Source: Gigantopelta aegis
Lineage: Eukaryota; Mollusca; Gastropoda; Neomphalida; Peltospiridae
Assembly: GCF_016097555.1 (NCBI RefSeq)
Contig: NC_054701.1
Span: forward strand, 66,833,598 to 66,897,597
Length of the DNA: 64,000 nucleotides
Direction of reading: 5' to 3'
Each line of letters begins with the position of its first letter. Position 1 is the first letter of the stretch. Of the stretch, positions 1 to 11,740 are shown piece by piece. Under the pieces are notes generated by a model. It worked only from the letters and a program-made list of their open reading frames with translations, ran no database searches and was not told the DNA's origin. The position numbers were made by a program, and so were the translations under genes.

Positions 1-125
1 CAGATAGTATATACCAGGACCTTTGATATACATGTCATGGTGCACTGGCTAGAATGAGAAAAAGCTCAATGGGTCCATCGACAGGGATTGATCCTAGACT
101 GATTGCACATCAGGTGATCGCTTTT
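1..125 (-). repeat. tRNA-derived SINE (tail-a family), truncated copy
   Basis: Antisense head and upper core of the common SINE, including the complement of the B-box region around 95-120. The copy runs off the window edge. Confidence 0.75.
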
Positions 126-198
126 ATGTCTTTCTATCACCTTTCTACCAGTTGATTATACTAGATATTTTATGGTGCAATAACTGAGAAATACTTAC

Positions 199-371
199 AT
201 CACAGGCATCACCCCAGGACCAGATATTTCTGAACCAGAGAATTGGCATTACATGGATAGTGTCGGGCATCTTGCCTCGGTTGTAGATTGTATATCGAGC
301 CAAAATGTCATTCGGAGTGTTCTTGCAGTACTCCACCTCAATATCCCAATAATCACCTTCGTCAAACACAC
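199..371 (-). CDS. Glucosidase-like gene, exon 4
   Basis: This 173-nt exon lies between a TTAACAG acceptor and a GTAAGT donor. It encodes [20 protein letters not shown] followed by [20 protein letters not shown] and [18 protein letters not shown]. The pattern of a hydrophobic strand, NRG, then a 'LP-LWFRN-WSWG' end is characteristic of the bacterial glucosidase group as I recall it. Confidence 0.88.
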
Positions 372-1954
372 CTGTTAAAACAAATAAGTCAGTCTTCTGT
401 GAACAGGTGGCCGTGTATTCTGACAATCTCAAGCAAGTGGTTGTGCATGCATTCTGTAAACCATCTAATGAAATTAACACTACAGATACTGACTGCTGAG
501 TAAAGAAGTATTTGATGATTGTATTCAGGACTTTATTTACGTAGTAATTAAGATTTAATGAATACATAATAAAGTTCTATGACCATGCATTTACAAACTT
601 TCTAAAAATAGTCCATTGCTCCATGTTATTCTCATCAGTGTACTCATCTGCCACCAAAAAGATATTAACAGATTGTGTAGTTTGTACATGTAATATGTAA
701 ATACTGACCGGTGTAAAGCAACCACTTATAATAGAACACATTTTGGATATTCCTATATAAGTGACTGCTCAGCACAGTGATGGCACATAGAATACATCAG
801 CGAAAGAAATAAGCAGAATTTTTCATTTGTCCACCGGACATTTACATCGAGAAATCTACTTGTCCAGCAATATTTTCACTTGTCCAAATAAATGTTTTGT
901 TTTATTACAAGTACCCTATATTTGCTTGCTCAAAATTAAACTGCATTGAAAAGTTTTACTTGCCCACTGGACAACCATTGAGGTACATTTTGCTTGTCCG
1001 AGCAGATTTTCACTTGTCAGGACAAACGGACAAGCGCTTATTTCGAACACTGTACATTACCTGTATCCAGCAATTCATACTCTGGGTCGAACACTGTACG
1101 GCGGCGGTTTTCTGCCACTATGTTATCGTATGGGTAGGCCTTCTGTGGGTATTTGTACAGTGCCCTCATGTAGGAATGTGTAGGCGTACTGTCCAGATAG
1201 TAGTACAACTCTTTGACATCTTCTCCATGGTTCCCCTGTTAAACATATCATCACAATCTGAGTCAGACATTCTTTTTATTTGTTTAGAAAACATTTGATG
1301 CAAACAGAGACCATTTAAAGGGCATGGGTGGAAAATTCTATAGATCTGAATCAATTGAATTAAAAACATTTGGCATCAGGAGAGGAATGTTTTATTTAGC
1401 AACGCACTCAACACATTTTAATTACGGTTATATGGCTTCGGTCATTTGGTACCATGCAGGAAATCTAATTTATATAATTTAAATTTACCAATTGTTGTTT
1501 TTTTATGTTCAGTTTTTAATTTTTTCTTCAAACAAATTACAAGGCTCAAGTTATATGGTGATTTTAACAGTCAGTTTATAGCAAACAATATGGTTTTAAA
1601 GAACACCTGTTAAAAGCCCATATCTAGCAGGTAGCAGCAGAAAAATACAATTTTTTTTTTTAAAAGTGTCCATTTTAGACTTCCAGCACTCACTCACTCA
1701 CTCACTCTCACTCACTCACTCACTCTCTCACTCACTCACTCTCACTCTCTCACTCACTCACTCACTCACTCACTCACTCACTCTCACTCTCTCACTCACT
1801 CTCACTCTCTCTCTCTCTAGAAGAGAGAGGGGTCGAAGAGGAAAGAAGATTTTCTGCTGTGTCACAGGCTATTCTTAGGGAAAACGCTCCAATGTATCTT
1901 TTATATGCGCTTTCCCATTCATAGGACAGTACAAAACAGCCTCCCTCCCTCCCT

Positions 1955-1985
<31 letters not shown>

Positions 1986-2024
1986 CCTCCCTCCCTCCCT
2001 CTCTCTCTCTCCCCCTCCCTCCTT

Positions 2025-2055
<31 letters not shown>

Positions 2056-5000
2056 AGTTTCCATAACTGCCACGACTCCCCCTCCCCCCATTATTTAGGC
2101 TTAGGTATGGCCGTGTACAGACCTCCAGTCCTGTGAGCCCAAAGAGTCTCTCCTTAAGGATGGGATCCCTGCCATTCCACAGCGACAGGGCCATACACAG
2201 CCGGCACTGTTTGTCGGTGATACCCAGCAGGCCGTCCTCACCCCACCGGAACACACGGGACCGTGCGTCATCGTGAGGGAAATAGTTCCAGCTGAAACAC
2301 ACAAATATAAAATAATTACAACTGTTCACATTGATTATCATATTGGTTGGGGAGTAGGAGAGGTATCAGGAGCTCTAACCTTTTCTTCTTCTTACCAGAG
2401 CACCACGACTGGTACATCAAAGGCCGTATGTGCTATTCTGTCTGTGGAATGATGCATATAAAAGATCCGTTACTACTAATGGAACAAAGTAGCAGATTTT
2501 CTAAGATTATAAAAGTTAACGGTAAAAGTTTGTTTTGTTTCACGACACCGCCTGGAGCACATTAATTAATCAATCATCGGCTAATGGATGTCAGACATTT
2601 CGTAATTCTGACTCGTAGTCATCAGAGGAAACCCGCTACATTTTCCATTAGCAGCTAGGGATCTTTTATATCCACAGACAGAAAAGCACACACCACAGTG
2701 AATTTGGTCAGTTGTGATGCACTGGTTGGAACAAGAAAAAAAACAAGTCACTTGCCCTGCCCCATCATGTTGCTTGAAGAGTAGAGAGAATCTCAGGAGT
2801 TCTAACCTTTTTCTTTCTTACCAGTGTACCACAACTGGTATATCAAAGGCTGTGGTATATGCTATCCTGTCTGTGGGATGGTGCATATAAAAGATCCCTT
2901 GCTACTAATGTAAACAAAGTAGTGGGTTTCCTCTCTAAGACTATGTCAGAATTACTAGAGCTGGGCGATACTGAAATTTCTGTTTCAGTATCGGTACTGA
3001 AATTTCAGGTTCTGTTTCGGTATTTTACCTCAGTATCAGTACAGTATTCAGCACTGACAATTCCATGAATAGTATTTTTGGTATACTTGGCTTTAAATAA
3101 CACCCACCCACCCTGCTCAGGACAACTTTTTTTCTTACTTATTTTAATGAATGAATAGGCACTCTTAAATATTTTTCATTTAATTAATTGCATATGAACC
3201 ACTCCCCAACCCCTCCCCTCCCCCCAACCACCCCCACAAAAAATTCTGGATCCATGTCTGCAGCATATTTTAGCAAACCCAGTTGGAACAGAGGTTTGCT
3301 TTTTGAAAAGAGGTCAGAAACTACACATAACATAGCCTTTAATAGGTCAAATGTGGTGTGACCCTGCCTCTTGACACTTAGTAGTACATTGTACTACAGA
3401 CACACAGGTATATAATATATTCTGTATGCTACAAAGGTCTTTACATGTGTGATAACTCAGAGCTCCTAGACTGATTCCACAAATCAAACCCTGGATGCAT
3501 TACAGTCAGTGACCTGTTAGAATCTCAGCTGACTCATATTCTGGATTACTTACATGTAGGCTAACTTTCAGAATATTCAGTTATAAAAGTTTGTTTTGTT
3601 TAATGACACCACTTGAGCACATTGATTTATTAATCATCGGATGTCAAACACTTGGTAATTTTGACATATAGTCTTAGAGAGGAAACCCACTACATTTTTC
3701 CATCAGTAGCAAAGGAACTTTTATATATGCACCATCCCACAGACAGGATAACACATATCATGGCTTTTGATATACCAGTCATGGTGCACTGGTTGAAACG
3801 AGAAATAGCTCCGACAGGGATCAATCCCAAACTGACCATGCATCAAATGGGCGTTTTACCAAGTGGGCATTTTACCACTGGGCTACGTCTTGTCCCGAAC
3901 TAGGGACCCAAAGAATTGACATTACATAATCCAAAGAATTGACATTACACATTACGTAACTCCATAATGAATAGTAATAAAATTTGTATATACGCGTACA
4001 TGTATATATATGGGGTTGTTCAACAATTGGGTAATGCAAAAAATTGCATTTTATTACCCCCTCCTTCCCCATATCTGTAGGTATTTAAAGCCTCTGTCAG
4101 AGGGTATGGAGGGTAAAATTATGTACCCTAATATGTTGGAAATTAATGGATATATTTGTTTAATTTTTAGATAGATGATAGCAAAAGAACTGCCATTTAA
4201 AATGTTTCAAAGTGCATGAAAGAAAGAAATGTTTTATTTTATGATGCACTCAACACATTTTATTTACAGTTATATGGCGTCAGACATATGGTTAAGAACC
4301 ACACAGATATTGAGAGAAAACCTGCTGTCACTACTTCATGGGCTACTCTTTTTAATTAGTAGCAAGGGATCTTTTATATGTACCATCCCACAGACAGGGT
4401 AGTACATACCACGGTCGTGGTGCACTGGCTGGAACAAGAAATAGCCCAATGGGCCCATCGACAGGGATCGATCCCACACAGACCGCACATCGAGCGAGTG
4501 CCTTACCACTGAGCTACATCCTGCCCCAAAAGCACATGAAATGCAGTGTCCAATTTCAAAACATTTAAACCCATAATCACCTAGTAGGGGCACTTAGGGT
4601 TTTGTTTTGTTGTCATTACATACCCTCAAATCATTTTCTGGCAGAAAGCCTGAAGGCCAATGTTGGACCAGCCAAGGTACACATGTCGGCAATTTACTTA
4701 TCAGACATAAAATTTGCAGTGAAAACTTTTGAAATTATAGCAACCATTTTATAATAAATGTGACAAGAGAGTTGTTCAAGTTCATTTATTCTTGACATTA
4801 TTTACACTTCTAAAATGTCAGGTTGTTATATCAGTGACACATGTACATTTTATGTGACATGTGGTCTTACAAATGATGGCTTTGCACTATAGCATATGGC
4901 CTATATCCTTTCTTCACAGCTGGGAAAAATAAATGTAGCAGTGGATTGTACTACAGTTGCTAGCTAAAAGTATAGCTAACATATTATATATTTCTGAATT

Positions 5001-8000
5001 CATTAAAAACAATAACAATAGTAACAAAAACCACCTTGTTATAAAAATCAACTCAAAACCTCTCAGAACCGGACCCTCTGTAAACCGGAATTCCTTCAAG
5101 ACTTTTTTTTTTACGGTCCCTTTTTAAATATCTGTACAGAAGACAACCTATCTAAACTGGATACCTCTTAAAACCGGACTTTTTACTTGGTCTCAAGGGT
5201 GTCCAGTTTAGAGGAGTTTCACTGTATATACAAAAATATTTTTGTCAATATTCAGGGTTTAAGCTGTCATTTGCCGAATCACCAAATGCAATTTAAAGTT
5301 AAATATACGTATTACCAATTAACCCAAAAGTTAATTCGAAAACCGTGTTGTTTGTATATGTGTAGCAGCCCTCTGTAAATTGTGAGAACGATCATTTTGT
5401 TCGCATGTTGTTCATTCAAATCTAACTTTGTATAAATAAGCTATTTTTTGTTTACGCAAAATTCATGGAAACATTTACATGGATATATAACGGGTTATGC
5501 CAATAGAAAATGGGTTACCTGAAATTAATTTTGCATAACCCATAATTGGGTTACGCAAATTTTCAATTACTGGAGACCTGTTGTAGCTATTTGTTTTAAA
5601 GAATTCTGTTTGTAGCGATATATTACTTGAATTTGTTTAGATTTTCTGATCAAATTCGCCAAAATAGCTATTCATTTTTGGCATCCAGCTTAAACCCTAA
5701 GTATTAGTGACCTTGGTGTTTTACCTTCATGATTTTGTGTAATTTGAAGTATAATTTGTATACCCATGTCACAATACCAAAAATGTAACCTAATACAACT
5801 GTGCCATGCATCCTTTTTGCATGATGGTCCAACTAATGTAAACATGTTTTGAGGTCAATTTCATGAATAAAGAGTATATGCTAGCCTCGGTACATGTATG
5901 TATTGTATAATCAATGTGCTCTAGTGGTGTCCTTAAACAAAATAAACTTTTATATTTGTAATTTAATAAACGTTATTTTTAATTCATAATGTTGAACCTA
6001 GATCAAAGACATTTGTTTTGTTTAACGACACCACTAACGCACATTGATTTATTTATCATCGGCTATTATTGAAATAGTCTTAAAGAAGAAACTCGCTACA
6101 TTTTTTCATTAGTAGCAAGGGATCTTTTATATGCACCATCCAACAGACAGGATAGCACATAACATGGCCTTTGATATACCAGTCGTGGTGGATCAAATGA
6201 CTTAAAATACACAATTTAAAATAAAAATCAAATCTATATAGTACAAGCATTTCCAACCAGACCTGGATGGAGGAGCCGGCCGAGGCCGGCTCTTGTACCC
6301 AAGACAGGCGTGCACTACAACAGCTTGCTCTGAATGTGCACGTAAAACCCTATGTCATGACATGACAAGCAGACCTAATGTTAATTTTCCAGATGCATGA
6401 CCTAAATACAGAATGCTACATGAGTGGCCATTAAATATGATTTATCTTACAAGTTATTTCAAAAAGTATCTAATAAGCAATTTTTTGCAAATTGTATACA
6501 TTTGTAAACAAGTTGTAAAATAAATGTTTTTTTATCTTTAGAAATGGACAAGTGCAGTTAACTTTATGTTATGGAGCAATCAGTGACAGTTTCAGGTTAA
6601 CTTGTACCTCAAAGCAATCAATTTCAATAAATAATTAATGCTTATTTCATTGGATGGTATGGCTGTGTTATTGCAATATTGTTATGAACATGTCATGATA
6701 AAATAACATATGATATTCTTACCAACATGAATGTAAGAAATAAGCTGTAACATGTGGAATGCATGTTTACAACAAAACATCACCTTGATTTGGCACTGGC
6801 TTATGTCAGGTCTACTAATAATGACCTTCAAGGTGGAATGGACAATAAGAAGTTAGAAACTCCTTAGATCTGGTCCGGTTAAGTCTTTAATATTAAAAAC
6901 ACGTAGTTAAAGTCTGGAGACCTTATAGAAATGTTGAGTCTGGACTTTTTCTAATGTTCAATAGAAGGCAACAGGCAGCAGTTTTTTTAGCTTCTGCTGC
7001 TGCTGCCATTGCCATCTATTTTTAATGCTTACCTCAGTTTGCTCAGTAGAAATTGAGATCATCTTGTGACAGCTAATAACAAAGTAAATGCCAGAAATGC
7101 CTTTGTAGATTACTTTTGCAACTTTTTCACATTGTGACAGCACTGTTGATTGGCAGTGCGAATATTAAGGGCTGGCTGCCAACTTTACTCAAAACATATT
7201 AATATAATTTAACATTAGTTAAAGTTTGTTTTGTTTAATGACACCACTAGAGCACATTGATTTATTAATCATCAGCTATTGTATGTCAAACTTATGGTAA
7301 TTTTTACATATAGTCTTAGAGAGGAAACCCGTTGCATTTTTCCATTAGTATCAAGGGATCTTTTATATGCATCATCCCCCAGACAGGATAGTACATTCCA
7401 CGGCCTTTGATATACCAGTTGTAGTGCACTGGCTGGAAAAAGATTTAGCCCACATAGGGGACCGATCCGAAACTGACCGTGCATCTAGCGAGTGCTTTAC
7501 CACCTCATACTTTACTCAAATACTGTATTCAGCCTCCTACTTTGAAAGAAGGGTGAGATATAACTCAGTTCTTGCTCAAAGTGCGATGGGTTGCAGAATC
7601 GATTATCTTCAATTTTTTCCCATCCCAGCCCATGCCCTCAGGGTTTTTTCCCCCAAAACTAGTATAACAAAAGCTGTGGCATGTACCATTTGGTCTATGG
7701 AAAAGATCCCCTGATGCTTTATTGATAAGAAAAGGCCTAGCCTATTTGCAGGTCCATAGGAACAACATCTGTAGTGATGGTGGAGAACAATTTATACTGG
7801 GAGAGGGGTGGAGTGTCATAGCCTCTACCTTTATTTATATAGAGAGTAGAAGAAAAAAAAAGCAAACATTTTCATTATTAAGTGGGGCATAGCCCCCTCC
7901 CACCCCCATAGTTCCAATGAGTCTGATATGGCAGCAGTGGGTTGCCTCTTTCTATCAACCAATGTTCAAATAGAAAAATAGCTGTGGTGCTAAGGTGTTG

Positions 8001-10018
8001 TTAAACAAATATTCCTTTCTTTTCCTTTTTTATAAATAATAAACCACCTGGTTTGTCTACTTACAAGTGGGACATAGCCTAGTGGTAAAACATTCACTTG
8101 ATGTGTGGTCAGTCTGGAATCAATCCCTGTCGGTGGGCCAATTGGGCTATTTCTCATTCCTGCCAGTGCAACACAACTGTTATATATCAAAGGTCATGGT
8201 ATGTGCTGTCCTTTCTGTGGGATAGTGCATATAAAAGATCCCTTACTTTCCGCTAATGGAAGTATGCAATGGGTTAAAATTTCCTCTAAAAGTAGACTAT
8301 ATACGTCAAAATTACCAAATGTTTGGTCAACTTCCAATAGCCGATGATAAAAAAATCAATGTGCTCTAGTGGTGTCGTTAAACAAAACAAACTTTAAGTT
8401 TTCTCTACCTACAACAGAACAGAACAGGGCCTGTGCTTATAAAACTTTTAGTCCAGAATCAATCTCAAATAATTTGTATGGTGTTGTCATGACATTAGTG
8501 TCTCAGACTCTATTAAAGTTTCGAGTCTAAACTCTAAAAGTTTTATAAGCACCAGGCCAGGGGCCTAATTCACTAAACTCTCGCAACTTTGCGACCTCGC
8601 AGTGCAATGCTAAAAGACTTGCAAAGAGGCAGCTTTGTTGTCTAGCAGAGGCAAAGAGACCTTTGTGAATTACCGGGTAGGCCCCAATCTTTATTTCGCT
8701 CAAGGCCACCAGAACATGATTTGGCTGTCATGTCATATGTGACTTGTAGCGATAGGTAAATATGCATACAAGTCGCTGTGGGATGGTTCAAGTTCTCATT
8801 TAAAGGGACATTCCTTAGTTTGCTGCACTTTTAAGATGTTATCGACTAACAGAGACTTTTTAACGATTGTAACGATATTTTTCTACATAAAATATTAGTA
8901 CTAATATTGTACTAGGTTAAATTTCATCTTATTTCTAAAATAGTTTTTTCATACGTACAAAATTATTTGAAGACAAAATCCAGCTTGGGCTTCTTACAAA
9001 TATTAAGACGACCAGAAACACATTGAATATACAAACACTGATATTCTAATCAAGAAAATATATTTAATATGCAAGTTTAATCGTAGAAATATTTTATTAG
9101 TCGGAAACATCTTACAATGCAGCAAACTCAGGAATGTCCCTTTAATGTGATTAAATATGGCATTATGGGACAAATAAACTGATTGTCATGCAAGCTGTGC
9201 AGACATTATTTATTTATTATTATTAACAGAATAGGGGTATTTATAATGTGTTTATCCCTGTGATGTTTTCAATGTCTCACTTCTGTTTATAAATTCAAAC
9301 TACCATAAACACAAATACAAACTAAAAACCCAATAATGGTGGTTAAATTACTAGGAAAACGACAGACTGTGTCGACGAGTATTACGTAATATTTATAGTC
9401 CGTCCCATCATTCTATTAAAAAGAAAAATGTAAATAATTTTAGTTTGGTTTGACATAACTTTAAGAAGAAAAGTAAAATTGTTTTGATAATAACAAATAA
9501 ATACAATTTGTGTGTGCAATTTACAAATCAATTGGCTCGCAAATAAATAACTTGTAGTAAAATTACATAGAATGAACAAAATGTGATCCTTGGCTTGTGG
9601 GACGGACTATGGAGGGGGTAAACCTAGCGTTAAAAATGTTATGCCCGTTGAACCTATTTTTGTTGCATTGTTTTTACTCATTATGAAAATTAGACAGGAT
9701 TTCTTCCGGAAATTAGTCTTATAAATAATCTTTTTCGGTCCTGCTTGCAATAATATGCATGTTTGCCTCGGAATATGTCCATACATAATGAAAGTTCAAG
9801 TTCAAGGTTTGTTTAACTTTCACCGATATATTTGGCTTTCAGTTGTAGCTAATATTTTTAAAGTAAAAAAACTATTGTCAGCTGTCTCACCAATTGCCAT
9901 CTGCCGAATAATCTTCCCTGACAGTGCTCCATTGTCTGTCTGGTAAGTAAGGTCCCCATTTTTTCCATTGTTTACTGCCAAGTTTATCTTCTTTCAGTCG
10001 CTTGCGTTCTGCACTCAT
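199..10018 (-). CDS. Bacterial-type GH63/MGH1-like glucosidase family protein, 5' part (four exons, runs off left edge)
   Basis: Four minus-strand exons (10018-9891, 2291-2123, 1235-1061, 371-199) join in frame into about 215 residues of one protein. It is co-linear with the N-terminal part of the bacterial proteins annotated as glucosidase or GH63-like / MGH1-like glycoside hydrolase. Landmark motifs, in order, are [12 protein letters not shown] and [71 protein letters not shown], then [11 protein letters not shown]. The last exon ends in phase 0 at a GTAAGT donor, so the catalytic C-terminal part lies beyond position 1. The family is expected to hydrolyse alpha-glucosidic or related oligosaccharides. 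The catalytic acids are not in this window, so activity cannot be judged. No signal peptide follows the chosen start, suggesting a cytosolic protein. Family assignment is from recalled motif similarity, not a search. Confidence 0.85.
812..1051. repeat. hAT-like terminal fragment with CTTGTCC subterminal repeats
   Basis: The motif CTTGTCC or CTTGCCC recurs about seven times in 240 bp. The block ends TTCGAACACTG at 1051, the complement of a hAT-like terminus CAGTGTTCGAA. Clustered short subterminal repeats are typical of hAT transposase binding regions. A partner terminus was not identified. Confidence 0.45.
1061..1235 (-). CDS. Glucosidase-like gene, exon 3
   Basis: This 175-nt exon lies between an AACAG acceptor and a GTAATG donor. 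It encodes [16 protein letters not shown], then [20 protein letters not shown] and [22 protein letters not shown]. It ends in phase 1 and the split Gly codon is completed by exon 4. A hAT-like repeat remnant ends only about 10 bp downstream of the donor, at 1051. Confidence 0.88.
1383..1455 (-). repeat. SINE tail-b fragment
   Basis: Only the 3' tail of the second SINE family is present, antisense: AATGTTTTATTTAGCAACG, then ACACATTTTAATTACGG. Confidence 0.6.
1688..2055. repeat. CTCA/CT and CCCT/CT microsatellites
   Basis: Two low-complexity blocks, CTCA/CT at 1688-1820 and CCCT/CT at 1938-2055, lie in the intron between exons 2 and 3 of the glucosidase-like gene. Long reading frames here are compositional artefacts. 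Confidence 0.95.
2123..2291 (-). CDS. Glucosidase-like gene, exon 2
   Basis: This 169-nt exon follows a TTTCAG acceptor. Its first base completes the codon split from exon 1, giving GNC-W. It encodes [20 protein letters not shown] followed by [20 protein letters not shown] and [16 protein letters not shown]. It ends in phase 0 at a weak GTCTGT donor. Continuity with the next exon ([12 protein letters not shown]) matches bacterial relatives and supports this junction despite the weak donor. Confidence 0.85.
2377..2954. repeat. Cluster of three SINE fragments in alternating orientation
   Basis: A plus-strand core fragment (2377-2515), an antisense tail-a copy (2528-2752) and another plus-strand core (2810-2954) abut each other. 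Each contains the core motif GCATATAAAAGATCC or its complement. The +/-/+ order can form hairpins. Confidence 0.75.
3594..3898 (-). repeat. SINE, head-1/tail-a, near full length
   Basis: Antisense copy running from the tail (GTTTGTTTTGTTTAATGACA) through the core to the tRNA-like head. The complement of the A box (TACCACTGGGCTACGTC) is at the right end. Confidence 0.85.
4221..4527 (-). repeat. SINE, head-1/tail-b, full length
   Basis: Antisense copy with the tail-b sequence, the long-form core (CATGGGCTACTC) and the complement of the tRNA-like head, including GATCGATCCC. Imperfect direct repeats (AAGTGCATGAA / AAGCACATGAA) flank it. Confidence 0.85.
5046..5226. repeat. pogo/Tigger-like terminal repeat fragment
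   Basis: Contains opposed copies of the phrase AACC(T)CTCTAAACCGGACA-like, ending GAGTTTCACTGTA. This resembles Tc1/pogo-type termini reading CAGTGAAACTCCTCTAAAC. Related fragments are at 17440-17535 and 27176-27274. Confidence 0.45.
5253..5699. repeat. Candidate hAT-like MITE with AGGGTTTAAGCTG termini
   Basis: The left end reads CAGGGTTTAAGCTG and the right end is its complement, CAGCTTAAACCCT. The interior has repeated GGGTTA(C/T)GCAAA motifs on both strands, also seen at 31940-32130. No clear 8-bp duplication was found, so the class is tentative. Confidence 0.4.
5918..6196. repeat. SINE tail-a fragment (+) and antisense SINE
   Basis: A plus-strand tail fragment (5918-5955) precedes an antisense tail-a copy (6011-6196) truncated at the core/head junction. 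Confidence 0.7.
6275..6372 (+). repeat. Dispersed repeat, GGCTCTTGT...CCCTATG(ACATG) type
   Basis: Shares GGCCGGCTCTTGT, then CTACAACAGCTTG, then GAATGTGCACGTAAAACCC with 11525-11613. Both end in TGAC(C/A)TGAC-like short tandem tails, which suggests the 3' end of a retroposon. Confidence 0.5.
7221..7503 (-). repeat. SINE, head-1/tail-a, antisense
   Basis: Tail, core and most of the head are present, ending within the A-box region. It lies in intron 1 of the glucosidase-like gene. Confidence 0.8.
8068..8396 (+). repeat. SINE, head-1/tail-a, full length
   Basis: The head has A-box TAGCCTAGTGGTA and a B-box-like GGAATCAATCCC. Core and tail (GTGGTGTCGTTAAACAAAAC) follow in sense orientation. 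Confidence 0.85.
8421..8563. repeat. Foldback MITE (GGGCCTGTGCTTATAAAA type)
   Basis: The left arm GGGCCTGTGCTTATAAAACT is answered at the right by AGTTTTATAAGCACCAGGCC. A second, better-preserved copy is at 29396-29541. Confidence 0.65.
8566..8688. repeat. Short inverted-repeat element (GGGGCCTA termini)
   Basis: Begins GGGGCCTAATTCAC and ends with the complement, GTGAATTACCGGGTAGGCCCC. It lies immediately beside the foldback element at 8421-8563. Confidence 0.5.
8814..9141. mobile_element. Kolobok-like MITE, copy 1
   Basis: Flanked on both sides by TTAA, with termini AGGGACATTCCTTAG and the complement of AGGGACATTCCTGAG. TTAA targets with (A/G)GG termini fit the Kolobok superfamily. No coding capacity (328 bp). 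Confidence 0.7.
9397..9608. mobile_element. MITE with AGTCCGTCCCA termini
   Basis: Inverted ends AGTCCGTCCCA / TGGGACGGACT bound 212 bp of AT-rich, non-coding sequence in intron 1 of the glucosidase-like gene. The flanking TA could be a mariner-type duplication. Confidence 0.5.
9891..10018 (-). CDS. Glucosidase-like gene, exon 1 (start codon)
   Basis: Reading the minus strand from ATG at 10018-10016 gives a protein starting [20 protein letters not shown] and continuing [22 protein letters not shown]. The last exon base is 9891 (phase 2), followed by a GTGAGA donor. The start was chosen because bacterial relatives begin at nearly the same place, with a short basic/acidic leader before the W-x-x-WGPYL motif. 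A possible acceptor (AACAG) lies just upstream, so an additional 5' exon cannot be excluded. Confidence 0.8.
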
Positions 10019-10271
10019 TTCGTATTCCTGTTGACAGGTTTTCTGTTCTATTTTTATCACTGGACAAGTTCATAACACATGAGGGGTGGGGAATTTCCGC
10101 TAACGCGTAATAGGGCAATTCCGATAAATAATGTAAAGTTACGTTTTTCAACGCTTTCTTGCAAGTGGTATTGCAAAAAGCATCAACTTATAAAATTATG
10201 ACGTAGTTGATCTACAACGGAGTAACGTCACTCTGCAAAAATGAAAAACCAATAGCCTACTTCCAAGTTTT

Positions 10272-11235
10272 AGATAAAAAAAGATAAAAGATAAAATCTT
10301 TATTGCATATAAACATTCCACATACGGAACTGGATGCATAAATAAGAAACAAACAAAATGACTAAATAAGGACTAATTATGGGCAATACATGTATAATCG
10401 TGAACAAATTTGCATACCGCACCAGCACAGGCTGGATTTTGGTTTTGCATAATATATATAAATTTTTCTTGCATACTCATACTTTTAAATAGGTAATTAT
10501 GGAAAGTTAGATATGCATATAATTTGACACGTTGACTATTATATTTCTTACATATTATGATATGATGGTATTCATCTTCAATTACATTGCAGTGGTCACA
10601 TAAACGTTCTTCCACTGGAGTGAAGGGTTTTGTATGGCGCCCAGTCTCTATTTTTAATTTGTGGTCACTGAGACGTAATTTAGTCAAAGCTTTACGGTGT
10701 TCTGGATGTATACAGTGTAATAAATATGGCTCTAGTTGAATATTGTGTTTATATAATTTGTACGTTCGCATCTTATTACTGGATCCATCTGTTTTGGCTG
10801 GAGCTATAAGGTTTTCTTTTAAAATATTGTAATACTTAGTTTTAATTATATTTATAAGATGAATGGGATAATTGACAGTGCTTCGTTTTTGATTCAACTC
10901 ACCCATGTAATAATATAATTTGTGAAGCCAACCAATATTTTTCTTTTCAAGGCTTGTACATTCAGAGAAAGCATGTTGTAAAATAATGTTGTCCGTAGTT
11001 TGCATATGGGAGTAAAAATGTAACATTCTTTTTACCACAGACAACAGGAGTGGGTACAAACCTAGCTCAGCTCTAGAGGCCCAATTATGGGTACGACTAT
11101 TAACCTGTAGTGTTGATTTACAGAATTTTAAAAGCACTCTCTGGCAGGAAAGTTTCCAAATATTTTAATGATATGAACTGGGCACCCCAAACCTCACTGG
11201 CATATAAAAGGACAGGCTCAACAAGAGAATGAATA
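10272..11235 (-). mobile_element. LINE, 5'-truncated 3' end with C-terminal RT region
   Basis: A minus-strand frame at 11137-10373 encodes 254 residues typical of the C-terminus of jockey/CR1-group non-LTR elements. It ends in a zinc-knuckle-like stretch CDHCNVIEDEYHHIIICKKY. Upstream sequence to about 11235 can be read in shifted frames as more of the same protein, so the copy is decayed. The 3' end is an A/T-rich tail of GATAAAA-type repeats (10272-10300). No reverse-transcriptase catalytic block (FADD) is present. Confidence 0.75.
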
Positions 11236-11709
11236 AAGGTCGATAAGTAACGAGCTACTCTCGACTCACTAACGACCTACACTCGATTCAAAACCTATAC
11301 TAGCTCAATCATTTACCTTTCGACCGACCGTTCAAAATTGCGCCAAAATTACTCAACAAAAACTGCGCACCATTTTCTCTTTGGCTTTAAAATGGCTCCA
11401 CTCAAAATTCCATAGCACCACCACCACCCCCACCCGCCTGCTACCGATTCAATCGGACTGCTGGTGCTCCCTTGCACCTGCCAGTCCCTCCTTCCCCCCC
11501 CCCCCCCCTTTCCTGTCTTGGACAAAGGGGCCGGCTCTTGTGCCAACGACAGACGTGCGCTACAACAGCTTGTTCTGAATGTGCACGTAAAACCCTATGA
11601 CCTGACCTGACCAGAGAATTAAATAACTGGCATGAAATGTCTACTGGTAGGTTAACATTTGAATCACCATTTTGCACTACTAAGTTTAAAACAAATTCAG
11701 TGCGCATGC

Positions 11710-11740
<31 letters not shown>

